Shown here one piece after another: positions 46,701-57,414 of a stretch of DNA of 64,000 bases. The DNA lies in contig KV748274.1 in assembly GCA_001692895.1 (NCBI GenBank), positions 1-64,000 on the forward strand, written 5' to 3'. The translations under genes were made by a program, and so were the position numbers. Below the pieces are notes generated by a model. It made no database searches. It saw only the letters and a list, made by a program, of their open reading frames with translations, and had not been told where the DNA came from. This stretch comes from Cenococcum geophilum 1.58. Lineage: Eukaryota; Ascomycota; Dothideomycetes; Gloniales; Gloniaceae. The first letter of the stretch is position 1. Every line of letters begins with the position of its first letter.

Positions 46701-49700
46701 AAAGTGGCCGTATTGGGTCTTAAAAGCGGTCTTTCACTTATCCCCTTCTTTAATATAGAGCCTATAGTAGGCGTCTTATAGATCTAGCTTCGTAAAGATC
46801 TTCGCCCTAGATAGTCGATCCAGCATTTCACTAACCAGTGGTAGTAGGTAACGGTTCTTAATTATAATCTTATTAAGACCGCGATAGTTTACGTATAGCC
46901 TTATAGTTCCATCTAGTTTTGGGACAAAGAGGATCAGTACGCCTGACGGCAACTTACTGGGCCAGATCCACCCCTTTTTTAGTAACCCATCGAGGTACTC
47001 CCATAGGATCTTAAGCTCTTTACGCGAGAGGTTGTAAATAGGAAGATTCGGCAGTTATTTGCCTTCTTTTAGATTAATTATATAATCGTACTCCGAGTTC
47101 TACGGTAGGACTTTTGCTCTCCTACCCGAAAATACCCTTAGTAAGTCCCTTAGGCCTACTAGGATATTTAATAAATCGGGGTTACATTCATCCTCCGCGT
47201 CATCATCAGGTAGGTCCCGGAGCTCCCTTAGGATGCTCGCGGGTAGCATTGTGCGCTATAGTAGTTACTTATATATAGTTGCCACCGTACGTTAAACCGT
47301 TTCATACAGTAGCCAGTAAAGGGTAGGGAACTCCTTAACGCAGCGTTTAAGGTACCATAGCATGCTCTCCGTATATTGCTTAAGCCAGAGTAATCCATAG
47401 CGGTTAAAGTATCTCATGAGATCCTTAAGATCGCCACCTCCCTATAATATCTCCGCGACCTATCCGGCAGTTCCCTATAGGGTCTCCGTTATAGAGGGGT
47501 TATCACCTATACTAGGCTCTATACCTATCTTGCTACTAAATAGGGGTTAGATCTAATACTCCTTTAGGTATAGAGTATACACTATTTCGCCTGGGGCTAC
47601 ATTCTCTAGGATATCCTTCAGGCTTATTAGTAATATACACCCTTCTAAATCTTTATTGTTTTACCATTTAAAGGCTCCAGTCTTAAAGTGTATCTTAGGA
47701 TCTGCTTCCGCTAGCCAAGGGTATCCAAGAATAAAGTTATAACCTATAAAGTCAGCCGCCCAAAAGGGTTACAGGCTAACCACCTTGGTACAGTTATATA
47801 TATCAGCCACTAACACTATAAGCTTATAGGTACTGTGTAGTTTAATCCAATACTTATCCAGAAAGCCTACGATAGGTTTTTGCTACCTTTATAATAGAAT
47901 AAGTTTATACTCTTTTACCAAATTATATCGTATAAGATTAATTTCGGCGCCGCTATTATATAGTGCTTAGAACTATCATACCTCACCTATAGGGAGTATT
48001 ATTTCCAGCTTAACAGCAATACGGAGAGTCTCTCCTTCCGTATCTTGCCCTAGTTGCAGCCAAAAGAGGTCCGCAACTAGGGCTTTTCTTTTTTTAGATC
48101 ATTAGTGCGGTTATCGCCCTACTTATTTTTCCAATAGGATCTACCTCCGGAGTTTTCTCTTAACTTCTTAGAGTGTTCCTATAAAGGTGCCAGATAGGTG
48201 TTAGGTTGGCCCTAAAAGTCTTTCCCGTTATTTAAGATTCCTAACTTTAACCCTTCCGAAGTTCTCTTTAAGAACGGCTTCTTTAAAGGTTAGGTCTGCC
48301 CTATATTACTGCTAGAGTACCTACGCTTCTAGTAACCCCCCAGCTTCCTACCGGAAGAGGTCTAGTTTCTTACCGCATCCTTAGCGTTCAGAACCGCTCG
48401 TTTAAAATCCGCATATGCGGTAATCCACAGTAGGGCTTCTACGCGCTTCATTTTGTCACAAATTACTAGCTTAATTCTAGCCTAGATAAATCCAATCTTC
48501 TCCTTCTCACGGACGCTGCCGTCCTTATTTTTAAAGGGCTCTAGATCCATCTATTAAGCACGAGTTTCCACAAAGTTTATAAACTGGCGGAAGTCTTAAC
48601 GGTCCAGCTACGTACCATTCTAGAATTGTTTTATATTATTATATTATATAACATACGGATCTTAGGTCCAACCCTTTAGGAAGGTCTGTAGCTATAGCCA
48701 TATTATAATTTGCTCTTTATTAAGTTAATTAAGCGCGATCTGGTTTAGCAATCGGTCTTTAATCTTGCTAATAATCCAGCGTGTACGCTCTTTAGTATTA
48801 TCTTATATCATCAGCATCTTAAAGAAGTTATCTACCTCGCGAACCTAATTATCTAGCTATTAGGCATTAGGTTTATAACAAAGTTCTAGACTATTAGAGG
48901 CCTTAGCCAGTCGGTCTATATCCTTTTTCTATTTATTACGTAGGTGCCTCTCTAAGTCTTCTATACCTCCTTAGGTAGGTACTAGGTAGCCCCTAGGAAG
49001 CCCTTAGCCTTAACTAGGTTATAAAAGAATTTATTTAGCTTAGATTAGACCCTACTAGATCTAAATTTACCCTTAGAGGGTTCTAATATATTTATTAGTA
49101 GCTTCCTCCCGCATGGCTTCCAAGAGCCTTGCGATAGCTTCCTAATATCCATCTTAAAGGAGATCGGTATAGGGCTCTTAACCTTCCGAACTCGGGCCTA
49201 GGAAGGCTCCTACTATAGAGGTAGTATTGGTACTAGTAGCTAGTATAGGCTTCCTAACGGGGCTCGGGTCTTAAGTTAGTAATTAGCTTAGATTACCCAA
49301 AGGGGTAGGCCCGCTTAGCTCGTAAGCAGTTTATACACCGCCACTATACTAATTATAGGCCGGTAGTCTTCCGGGAGGGTTCCGGTTAGTTCCCTAGTCG
49401 GATATATTAGTATATTCCTCTAGCATTTCTAGCTTAAGGGAAGATCTTAAAATCACCTCTAGCGCTTAAGCCTAGGTAGGGCCAGAGGGGTTCCGGCTGC
49501 TTTTTAGCAGTATTGCAACCGTCGTAGAGAGTGTCTGTATTTTCCTTAGCGTTGCCAGTAACCGTAGGTGTGCGAGAGTCTTCGAGCTCCTGGAGCATCT
49601 GGGTATTAGGGCTTATTCGGCCGTCTTACCCAGAGGGTTATATTATCGTAATCTCTCGCTATTAGAGGGACCTTCCTGCCTTTACGCGACGGCTTTCTAT

Positions 49701-49740
49701 AAGGTATCCGTGGAGTTTCCGTTTAAGTTATCGCAAGATT
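43730..49740 (-). pseudogene. Gypsy-D gag-pol
   Basis: Minus strand. Gag lies at about 49740-48150; no clear knuckle was seen. Protease near 47960 reads LYNSGAEINLIRYNLV (family D-S-G-A-E; Asp to Asn). RT at about 47150-46300 has [32 protein letters not shown] and catalytic box YLDNILIYLED near 46570-46605 (last Asp to Asn). RNase H lies at about 46250-45700. Integrase at about 45050-44500 includes YYWLRLN, CEKC (zinc-binding Cys pair), then DFITDLLPSKDS and SIITNRGSVF (second Asp to Asn). The chromodomain at 43920-43735 reads WLGWPAKDSIWEPEDYLDYC and is very well preserved. Confidence 0.88.
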
Positions 49741-49836
49741 TTAAGGGAGAATAGTAGTTATAAATAAATAATGTAAACAAATAATCTAGTCCTTAAAGCC
49801 GACTACCCTTCTAAAAAAGAGTAGGAAGGATTTAAA

Positions 49837-50051
49837 TGTGAGGGGATCTTATAGACAGGGGGCTATAAGGACACGATTGGAACAAGATAGATTAGTAAGA
49901 GAGACGAATCCTTAAGGAGGTAAGGCCTCTAGGATCGTGGAGACTATATACTACGGGCACGTGCCTCCGGCACGTAACCGGTAACCATCCGAGGGGCGTC
50001 CGGGGGTTGTCCTAAGGGCAACCCAAGGTGTCCGCAATAATATCCCTTACA
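49837..50051 (-). repeat. Gypsy-D 5' LTR
   Basis: 215 bp, differing from the 3' LTR by a handful of mostly G/A changes. Followed by GTGTT. Confidence 0.93.
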
Positions 50052-50056
50052 GTGTT

Positions 50057-51230
50057 ACCTACTAGGAATACTGCCTATCCTTTAATCTTTAAACTGCGCC
50101 GCTTATATTTAACCTCTTTATAAAAGGCCTATACTAGATACTCTATTTATAACTACCTTATAAGGTAGAACACTACCTAAATAACTTTATCTTTATTCTT
50201 ACTAACCTAAACAACTTAGCGGCTATTACCTAGACTTATATCTCTATTACTAACTCCCTAGGTATCCCTTAAAACAGCTCTAAAGATATAGTAGGAACTG
50301 TTATTAAAGTTCTAGGATATACTATTAACACTATATAAATATAAACGCGATTATTACTACAGAAACAATTACGTATTATTAAGAAAGTTACTACCGCACT
50401 CTAATACGGCTTATTATTATTCCTTTAAGCCTAGCAGCTTATAGGCTACCTTATATAGTACGCCCACGTAATTAAACTTAGTTAATCTTACTTTAAATCC
50501 CTTTAAATCTTTATTACTACTTAGCCGGAGACTCTGGTAAATAAGTATAAACCTAGGCAATTTAGCACTAAGTTGCGAAGTGACTTATATATCTAGCTTA
50601 ACCTACTTACTATAAGTAATAGGGTATTATTCTTTAACAACGTTAAGTGTGCCTATATTTATTTCTTTACTAACGCCTCTACCCGGTTTAGGTTTAGCGG
50701 CTTTTACTTTTTTAAGAAACTTAAATATAAGGATAACTGGTAGTAGTATATAGCCAACCTCCCTTAATCTTAGGTGTTTAGTATATTGCCTAAGCCTAGT
50801 TAATAAGTAGACTATATTAATCTAAAAGAGATATATGCTATTGCTTACGTATTTAATCTATAGTCTACTAACTAGTAGTATAGCGCGCTATCTATTCACA
50901 CTAATAGTATAGTAGTTTACTAGGGTATTAAGAAGACTATTATCCGTAGCGTAGTAAATAAATCGCTCCGTAAGATTATGCTAGCTGCTATAGCTTATAA
51001 TATTATAATATCCGCGAAGTAGATCCTAGGTAATTTAAATAGCTTAGCTAATATACTATCTTAATTCTAGGCCGCGGCTATCTATTAGTTCTGCCTACAC
51101 TAGGCCCTTAATTTATTACTACTAAAGCTAATAAGTTTTTAATAGGTGCCGTAAACCTAATAGACTACTTATAACCGCCTATAAACTTTAAAGATAATAT
51201 TAACGCGCTATCTAACCTCTACGCGCTCCT
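50057..51230 (+). pseudogene. YR element RT C-terminal part and RNase H
   Basis: Resumes TRNTAYPLIFKLRRL, then YKVEHYLNNFIFIL near 50160-50200. DIRS-like RTs have HYLDDF, so both catalytic Asp read Asn. VGTVIKVLGYTINT follows. The RNase H region is assigned by position at about 50500-51230 without certain motifs. Confidence 0.78.
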
Positions 51231-51379
51231 TCTCTAGAATGGCCTTACGCTAGTAACCTATAGGAACTATTTCTTAGTAGTTAACAGCTGGGAGTTATAC
51301 TACGCACTTAAAGGAGTCTCCCCCTACCTAGCTAAACCGTGTAAACTAGGCGAATAGATTACCCGCCACGCGTTTAGTA

Positions 51380-52180
51380 CCTCCTAGCTATAGATAGGTA
51401 GGCTTAAGGCCGAAACCTTATAAGCCTACATCTCCGCAATCCGCTCGCGCCACATAGATTACAGCATCTTAATTACAGCATTTAAGGATCCTATAGTATA
51501 CCAATTACTCGCTAGAGTAGCCGCTATCTCTCCCTTAGTAAAAAAGGATAAGTAACCTATTACTAGGGATATTTTAGCCCAGGTAGTAACACACGGCTTA
51601 TTACTACTGGATATTAATACTAATACTGTATTTACCCTCGCATTTACTAGATTTCTATAGATAGGCGAGATTATATATATTACGGCGGAGCTTAAGAACT
51701 AAACGACCTTTCTAGCAAAAAAGGCCACTTAATACAATATTACCTTTACGCCTAGTAGGATGATATTCCGCCTTAAATAGAGTAAAGCCGACAAGTAATA
51801 CTAGGGCGTTAACGTCGCTATTACGGCGGTAGGCGGCCTATTATGCCTAGTTGCTATTATAATAAAGCTGTTTAATAGGGACCCTTAACCCCTTAACTCT
51901 CCCTTATTTAGTCTTAATAGTAAACCTTTTACCTCTCTAGGGGTTTATAAGATCCTTTCCTCCCATTTAGTAGCCGCTAAGATTAACCTAAGTAGTTACT
52001 TAAACTACTCCTTCCGCTAGGGCGCTGCCTAGTTCGCTAAAGATTTAGGGTATTTATATTAGCAAATTTAGCAGCTAGGTTAGTAGTTATTAGAAGCCTT
52101 TCGCCTATATATTAAAACTAAGACCACTAACCTCTATTGCCTTAACTCTTACTTCTAGTATAGTATACCGCTCTTAGCGT
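51380..52180 (+). pseudogene. YR element tyrosine recombinase
   Basis: The core-binding domain reads YISAIRSRHIDYSILITAFK and further PITRDILAQVV. The catalytic domain has FTRFL.IGEI near 51640 (catalytic Arg kept), a NYSFR.GAAQFAKDLGYL segment near 52005-52050 where DIRS-type recombinases have HSFRRGAA (His to Tyr, second Arg to stop), and the nucleophile Tyr in FRLYIK near 52109. The enzyme integrates circular cDNA without target duplication, which agrees with the clean insertion junctions. Confidence 0.85.
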
Positions 52181-52251
52181 AAGGATTACTAAGTAGTAGG
52201 TTAAGATATTAAGAGGGCTGCTAAGGCGCTAGTGGTAAGCAAGCTAATAGC

Positions 52252-52278
52252 GATTTTCTATACCGGGCATAGAAAATC
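52252..52278 (+). other. Perfect hairpin after the recombinase gene
   Basis: GATTTTCTAT and ATAGAAAATC, a 10-bp stem with a 7-nt loop (ACCGGGC), just downstream of the recombinase coding part. It could act in RNA 3'-end formation or strand transfer. The function is inferred only. Confidence 0.6.
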
Positions 52279-52305
52279 CTAATTAGTTAGCTTATAACTT
52301 AGGGT

Positions 52306-52437
52306 CGGCAGAATATAGCAGAATACGACAATATGGCAGAACTTGGCAGAATGCGACAATATAGTAGAATTTGGCAGAATTTGGCAGAATGCGACAAGGT
52401 GGCAGAATTTGGCAGAATATGGTAGAATGTGGTAATG
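52306..52437 (+). repeat. GGCAGAAT short-motif array
   Basis: About ten loosely spaced copies of TGGCAGAAT or GCGACAAT-type 9- to 10-mers. The same motif, in one to three copies, occurs in the Gypsy-A LTR, in the Gypsy-A 3' internal region (4826-4860) and at the start of the Gypsy-C LTR. Confidence 0.75.
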
Positions 52438-52454
52438 TCTTATTGGGCGCAGGA

Positions 52455-52618
52455 GCTTCGCTTAGGGACATCTGGCCGCTTTAGGGCAAATCCTTAGCAG
52501 ATTTAAGTGCTAGGAACTAGTAAAACTGCTAAGAACTAGCCCTAGAGCGACCTTATAGCCTTATGCCTCCCAATTATATAAAAATTAAATATCCCCTTAC
52601 GTGACTGCGATAGATAGA
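52455..52618 (+). repeat. YR element split direct repeat B1
   Basis: 164 bp ending GACTGCGATAGATAGA, immediately followed by A2. Matches B2. Confidence 0.88.
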
Positions 52619-52731
52619 TACTAGCGTCTATATATTGCTTAGTAGTATCTACCTTAGTAACGCACAATGCTAAGACCTCCTATAATATTCGCGAATATTA
52701 AACGCAGTCACTACGTGGCTAATTCGCTTTC
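52619..52731 (+). repeat. YR element split direct repeat A2
   Basis: 113 bp repeat of A1. Its junction with B1 is what joining the two element ends in a circle would produce. Confidence 0.88.
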
Positions 52732-52875
52732 CCCACCCGCTATCCCTTATACTTAGCATACATTATATATAGATAGCGCTTTAAGGCAATTCTTTAGTAG
52801 GTGCTAGGAACTAGCAAAACCACTAAGAGCCAGCCTTAATGCGACTACTATAGTTAGATAGTCTTACAGCTATAG

Positions 52876-53040
52876 GCTTGCGGTTAGGGATATCTGGCCG
52901 CTTTAGGGCAAATCCTTAGCAGATTTAAGTGCTAGGAACTAGCAAAACTGCTAAGAACTAGCCCTAGAGCGACCTTATAGCCCTACGCCTCCCAATTATA
53001 TAAAAATTAAATATCCCCTTACGTGACTGCGATAGATAGA
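52876..53040 (+). repeat. YR element split direct repeat B2
   Basis: 165 bp repeat of B1. It is the right end of the element and abuts the Gypsy-C LTR at 53041. Confidence 0.88.
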
Positions 53041-53203
53041 TTGCGATTATATGACGTAAAGATCTTATAAAACACCGAACGGCGCTACTCTTCTTCTCCT
53101 TTCTTTTCCCTAGCTTTAGATTTTCGTTTATAAACAATCTAATCGTATAGGCTTACGCGTCCCTTTTGCCGTACCTATGCCTTAATTGACTAAGTCGCTA
53201 ATA
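53041..53203 (+). repeat. Gypsy-C 3' LTR, right part
   Basis: Resumes at TTGCGATTATATGACG and matches the rest of the 5' LTR. Ends GTCGCTAATA, followed by the TAGCG duplication. Confidence 0.88.
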
Positions 53204-53208
53204 TAGCG

Positions 53209-53727
53209 TATCCTTAAGCTCTATGCGCTTAACGGTACCAAACTACCTACTCTTAGATATAACTAGACTAAGAGATTTCTAAAATAAAACCTAATAGTAT
53301 ATAAGGTTAAGTAGAAGCCTATAAAGATTAATTAAGCTGCTATAAATAATCCTACTATAATATAGAAATAGTATACTTTATATAGAAATATAAAGAAGTA
53401 ATAGGGTATTCTACTATGCGATAAATATAACTTTAATAAGTCTAGCTTTTATATTAAAATTAGTAATAGCTAGTAGATAATTACGTGTATATTAGATACT
53501 AAAAGGATATACTTAACTAGTAAGATAAATCACGATTTCGCGTTAATATTAAAGGCTATATCTAGTAATAGAGTTATACTTACTTTAGCAGTTATTATTA
53601 AGGGTTAATAAATTATATATTAACACCTTAATAATATAAGTATACCTAGCAACTATATACTAGGCGCTTAAACTAAAGGCTATTTAAACAACAACCTTAC
53701 GTTTAATTAGATTTAGTACTTTAATAG
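53209..53727 (+). pseudogene. Pogo-type transposase, CENP-B HTH and first catalytic Asp
   Basis: Continues the frame: NGTKLPTL, then KRFLK (family R-x-W-x-x-x-F-L-K-R), then KYNFNKSSF at about 53436-53462. Fot1/pogo proteins have YNFDEAGF at this point, so the first catalytic Asp is Asn, a G-to-A change. It then runs to HLNNISIPSNYILGA. It is cut at 53727 by the gag-only LTR element and resumes at 56282. Confidence 0.87.
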
Positions 53728-53943
53728 TGTCTATATAAGTAGAGGTTGTAAATTGCATTACGCGCAGAGCGTATACGGCAGGGCCGCATGGCGTAGTGTA
53801 GGTCACCTGACCACCTACGGCCCGATAGATAGCCCGACCTTTACTACCCCTTTCTTTCTCTTTTAGTAGACGACGATAGAACACGAATAAAAAACCAGAA
53901 CTACTATATTGCAATTACAGTACCCCCCCGGGTGATACCGACA
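53728..53943 (+). repeat. Gag-only element 5' LTR
   Basis: 216 bp, TGTCTATATAAG...GATACCGACA. The minus-strand open frame inside it is not a gene. Confidence 0.93.
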
Positions 53944-54224
53944 CTAATTAGTAATATTACAGATTAGAGTCTGGTGTTATTACAAAGAGAGATAACACCC
54001 GATTGCTCCTACTAAGGCCCGTTAATTGTGTCGCGTTTGCTAAGGAGAACCCTTTCTGTATAGGCCCTGGGAACTTAAAGAACTGGCTCCTACTAAGGCT
54101 TCGTCCGGTTTGCGTCCACCACGCAAATCAATACCTAGTACGACCTCTTTACTAAGCGCCAGTACACCCTACAACCCAGTAGCGTTAGTAGCACCCCCTA
54201 CCTACGCCACGATCTACACCAGTT

Positions 54225-55862
54225 ATGTCCGATATAGGAACCTAATGTCCAAACTGGGGTAATAGGATTACCCTAACCGATGAGACTACCGCAGAAGATA
54301 TTACTAACTACATTAACTTTAAAATTAATAAGTATACTAAGCACAACTTTAAGGATAAAAACCTATGGGAAGTATACCAAGAGGACTTTGATAACTTTAT
54401 AGTATAGATATTTAAGGACGCCAACAGGTCTAAAATTAGGGGACTTAAACAACTACTTTAACGCAATGGAGTATGGGTCTCTAATAAGAAAAGTAAGTTA
54501 GCACTATAAGCACTATACGACGTCGCCCATGAGGACAACCCTACAGAATGGTTAGATGAAGAAATTAAGCTATTTATTAACAACGAAGGACCCTTTAATT
54601 CGTACGTTATCAACCGCCGTCTTGAATCACGTTTATTAACTCCCTTAACGGCACCTACCCCGACCCTAGCTGTCTCGAATGACCTTCCTACGGCCGAGCC
54701 TCCCTCGCCTACGAATGTCACGGCTCCCCCTATAAACGCCATAGCTTCTTCTACAGAAGCTAAAGCCACCACCTATGGCAGAGACTTAGCAACCTTAGCA
54801 AAGATGTATACGGAGGAAAGTAAGTACAGTGGAGAGGATGACAACTTTGACTATAAGCTTACGATTTTTAACGACCTTTGTAATAGAGTTGATATACCAT
54901 AAGAGGCAAAGATTAAAGGCTTTCCAATAATGCTATGTGGTATTACTCTTGACTTCTACTACGAGAATAAGGCAACCTATACCACCTTTAATAGTATCTG
55001 TAACGCTATACGCAACTACTTTAAAGGACTAGAATATAAGCGTGGAGTTCTAATAAAGTAGAACGCTATAACTCTTAAGACAGTAATAATAAAGAGTGAG
55101 GGCAAGTCTACAGAGGACTGCCTACAGCTATTACTTAACGACCTCCGTCACTTATAGCATAGTCTCGACGCCAACTTCTATAACGACGACTTCCTCTATA
55201 ATAAGCTTATCGTCGCTTACTAAGACGTCGCTGCTTACCAGGTAGCTTGCTCTAACCCACCTACTACACTTACTGGCCTTATAAATAGCCTACGATCGTT
55301 AATTGTCACTTATGGGAAGATTAATGGTACTATAGGACAGCCCGCCGACGTGTTCTTTACGGACCGTTGCTACTACCGACCGACGTCTTAACCAAGTTCA
55401 TTAAATAACCGTTACGGTAATAATGCTAGGACGTGCTTTGTGTGTAAGAAAGGAGACTGTTGGTTAACTAGGTATACTAAAGAAGAACGTAACAAAGTAA
55501 GAGAAGGATTTAAGAGATGTGTCCACCAGTACCTTACGGACAACGATATTAATGACGATTTTGACAAGGACATAACGGCCATGGCACTTAATATATTAAC
55601 TCCAACTACCACTAGCGGCAATTTCTTCTATAATGACTATGGTGTTAAGCACTTTATAACTTCAAATAGGCCAATACTAATTGAAACTGCTAAGAATATA
55701 GTCACGTCTATAAATAATAATGCCTTTGTTTACGGCCTTACCGGTAGCATAGAACCTGGTAGTACGGAACCTAGTATAGCAAGGTGCGGTAATAAGGTTA
55801 ATATAGAGAACCTTACAGTTGATATCGACTTCCTTAACTGTTATTTTAACGATAACGGATAG
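54225..55862 (+). pseudogene. Gag of the non-autonomous Copia-like element
   Basis: 546 codons in a single register from ATG 54225 to TAG 55862, with roughly eight in-frame TAA/TAG, all explicable as CAA/CAG changes. An N-terminal helical region (YINFKINKYTKHNFKDK) is followed by a Pro/Ala/Thr-rich linker at about 54640-54770, a capsid-like core (GEDDNFDYKLTIFNDL, YFKGLEYKRGVLI), and a Cys motif CFVCKKGDCWLTRYTKEERN at 55437-55496. A Asp/Asn-rich tail of about 120 residues follows. The last 140 codons (55440-55862) are fully open. It is the best preserved coding sequence in the window, but inactive as annotated. Confidence 0.85.
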
Positions 55863-56060
55863 GACTTAGCCCTTCTACCTGTCTCCACCGCAATATCCGT
55901 AGCGATATCCGTAATATTTGTAACAATATCCGCAACGTCTGTAATATCCGTAATATTCGCAATACCTGAAACATCCGCGATTACTACCCTAAGCACCTGT
56001 TGACCTATATACTTCTCCTTTGTACTTTCTTACCTTCTTTCTTTTTGTAAATGTCGCCAG

Positions 56061-56276
56061 TGTCTGTATAAGTAGAGGTTATAAATTGCATTACGCGCAG
56101 AGCGTATGCGGCAGGGCCGTATGGCGTAGTGTAGGTTACCTGACCACCTACGGCCCGATAGATAGCCCGACCTTTACTACCCCTTTCTTTCTCTTTTGGT
56201 AGACGACGACAGAACACGAATAAAGAACCAGAACTACTATATTGCAATTACAGTACCCCCCCGGGTGATACCGACA
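56061..56276 (+). repeat. Gag-only element 3' LTR
   Basis: 216 bp, about 95% identical to the 5' LTR, with most differences C/T or G/A. A (C)7GGG run lies near the end. Confidence 0.93.
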
Positions 56277-56281
56277 AATAG

Positions 56282-56901
56282 GTAAAGCGCTACTTAATAG
56301 ATAGGTGCGCATTAGCTGCTATTACTAGATGGCTATAGTTTATACCTTATAAAGGAATTTATAGAATATTATAAGGAGAAGAATATTTATTTATTAGCTA
56401 TTCCGCCCTATATAAGCCACTTTCTATACCCGCTTAATATTATTCTCTTTTAGCCGTTTAAGCACTACTATAAATAAGCTATTAAGATAGCTATACGAAT
56501 AGGCTATATAAACTTTAACACTGTTAAATTCCTTTACGCTTTATACCAAATTTATATAGCTATATTTAAATCCTTATCTATCTTATTAGGATAGGTAAAG
56601 ACTAGCCTTATTCTATATAATCCTAAGGTTATATTAACTAGATTATAATGTTAACTAGCTATAGTACATCTATCTACACTACTACCTATAACACTATAGA
56701 TACCGCGGCTATAACCTATAATGCTATAAACACCTAATATACTGTATAGCTTATAGATAACAATAAATCGGGTTTATAGTTTTATTATTAAGTAGCCTAA
56801 TAGAGTAAGGAATCCTTTATTAATGCTTTATAAGAGCGCTAAGAAGAATACCATACTTTGCTTATTAGTAGAGGAGAACCTATATTTAATATAGGCAGCG
56901 G
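56282..56901 (+). pseudogene. Pogo-type transposase, second catalytic Asp and C-terminal region
   Basis: Reads LLLLDGYSPYLIKEFIEYYK (second catalytic Asp kept; the family has LILDGH), then LLAIPPYISHFLYPLN, the typical MPPHSSHLLQPLD motif of this family with His changed to Tyr and Asp to Asn. The C-terminal linker follows to the solo LTR at 56902. The reading frame is kept, and stops are of the RIP type. Confidence 0.88.
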
Positions 56902-57088
56902 TGTTACGGCACTGACCTAACACGTTATTATGACTTAGTGTTGTTATGACACGAGCACGGACCTAACCCCTGAGCGACGTGTATATATACCACCTCACCT
57001 CCTACATAGATCCTTACACGATATTGTTTGTCAATTATATACAGTCACCTCGTATATCGTACCTTGACAGTCCGCACGTACTATAATA
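56902..57088 (+). repeat. Solo LTR in the pogo element
   Basis: 187 bp starting TGTTACGGCACTGACC and ending GTACTATAATA, with duplication AGCGG at 56897-56901 and 57089-57093. Its removal restores the pogo transposase frame. The start matches the Gypsy-C LTR type (TGTTACGGCACT), but the rest differs. Confidence 0.88.
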
Positions 57089-57093
57089 AGCGG

Positions 57094-57414
57094 TACGCGC
57101 CCGTATAAAGCGTTAAAGGACTAACTAATAGGTTATTTAAAAGGGAGGCTTAATATCTATAGTAGATGGACGGCTTAAAGTATTATAACGAGTTTAAAAG
57201 GAAGCAGAGAAGGCAGGTAGGGCGGCTGTATATATAGTAAAGAAGCAGGTAAAGGAGGACGCTACACAACGTGCTGAGGCCTTAGACTCATAATATTTGG
57301 CAGGATTGTAGCTAGGCTATTGCTTAAGGTGCTCCACCAAGGATTTCTATATATATGTAGCCTACGTAGAAATCTACGGCTTTAAAATCGTGTGGTGGGC
57401 TTCGTGTTCCGTTG
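57094..57414 (+). pseudogene. Pogo-type transposase, C-terminal tail
   Basis: Continues in frame after the solo LTR: ARIKR, then GGLISIVDGR, then KEAEKAGRAA, matching the basic and GGxLTVxEG tail usual in Fot1-type transposases. The coding part probably ends near 57300. The remainder up to 57414 is the 3' untranslated part before the terminal repeat. RIP is lighter here than in the N-terminal segments. Confidence 0.78.

Larger units (their letters stand above)
41143..50051 (-). mobile_element. Gypsy-D chromovirus nested in the YR element RT
   Basis: LTRs of 215 bp (41143-41357, 49837-50051) and target duplication GTGTT at 41138-41142 and 50052-50056. A long C run (polypurine tract on the minus strand) follows the left LTR at 41360, fixing the minus orientation. 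At 8,909 bp it is about 2.4 kb longer than the other Gypsy elements here. The extra length lies between the chromodomain and the 3' LTR and holds an opposite-strand ORF. The LTRs look nearly identical, and RIP is lighter than in neighbours. Confidence 0.94.
39308..53040 (+). mobile_element. DIRS-order tyrosine-recombinase retrotransposon with split direct repeats
   Basis: Layout A1 (39308-39420), gag, RT, RNase H, tyrosine recombinase, B1 (52455-52618), A2 (52619-52731), spacer, B2 (52876-53040). A1/A2 and B1/B2 are near-identical pairs. This A1-ORFs-B1-A2-B2 arrangement is the split-direct-repeat form known from Ngaro and PAT elements. No target duplication: the Gypsy-C LTR reads CCGTATA at the left edge and TTGCGATT at the right, joining to CCGTATATTGCGATT, which fits the intact 5' LTR (CCGCATATTGCGATT). 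The element is 13.7 kb because of Gypsy-D inside; about 4.8 kb of its own sequence remains. Confidence 0.9.
27299..53203 (+). mobile_element. Gypsy-C chromovirus carrying four further insertions
   Basis: 5' LTR 27299-27723 (split by a solo LTR) and 3' LTR 39246-39307 plus 53041-53203 (split by the YR element). Target duplication TAGCG is at 27294-27298 and 53204-53208, inside the pogo transposase. Without Copia-2, the YR element and the solo LTR the element is about 5.8 kb. gag, protease, RT, RNase H, integrase and chromodomain occur in Ty3/Gypsy order on the plus strand. Confidence 0.92.
53728..56276 (+). mobile_element. Gag-only non-autonomous LTR element of Copia affinity
   Basis: LTRs of 216 bp (53728-53943, 56061-56276), target duplication AATAG at 53723-53727 and 56277-56281. 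Only 2,549 bp, with one gag-like ORF and no protease, integrase or RT. The gag is clearly homologous to that of Copia-1/2 (for example EESKYSGEDDNFDYKLTIF against a nearly identical Copia-2 segment), but the LTRs differ. It probably depends on an autonomous Copia for RT and integrase. It interrupts the pogo transposase. Confidence 0.93.

Noticed and set aside
54458..54772. 104-codon minus-strand ORF
   Set aside because: It lies antisense to the well-supported gag of the gag-only LTR element and has no domain of its own.
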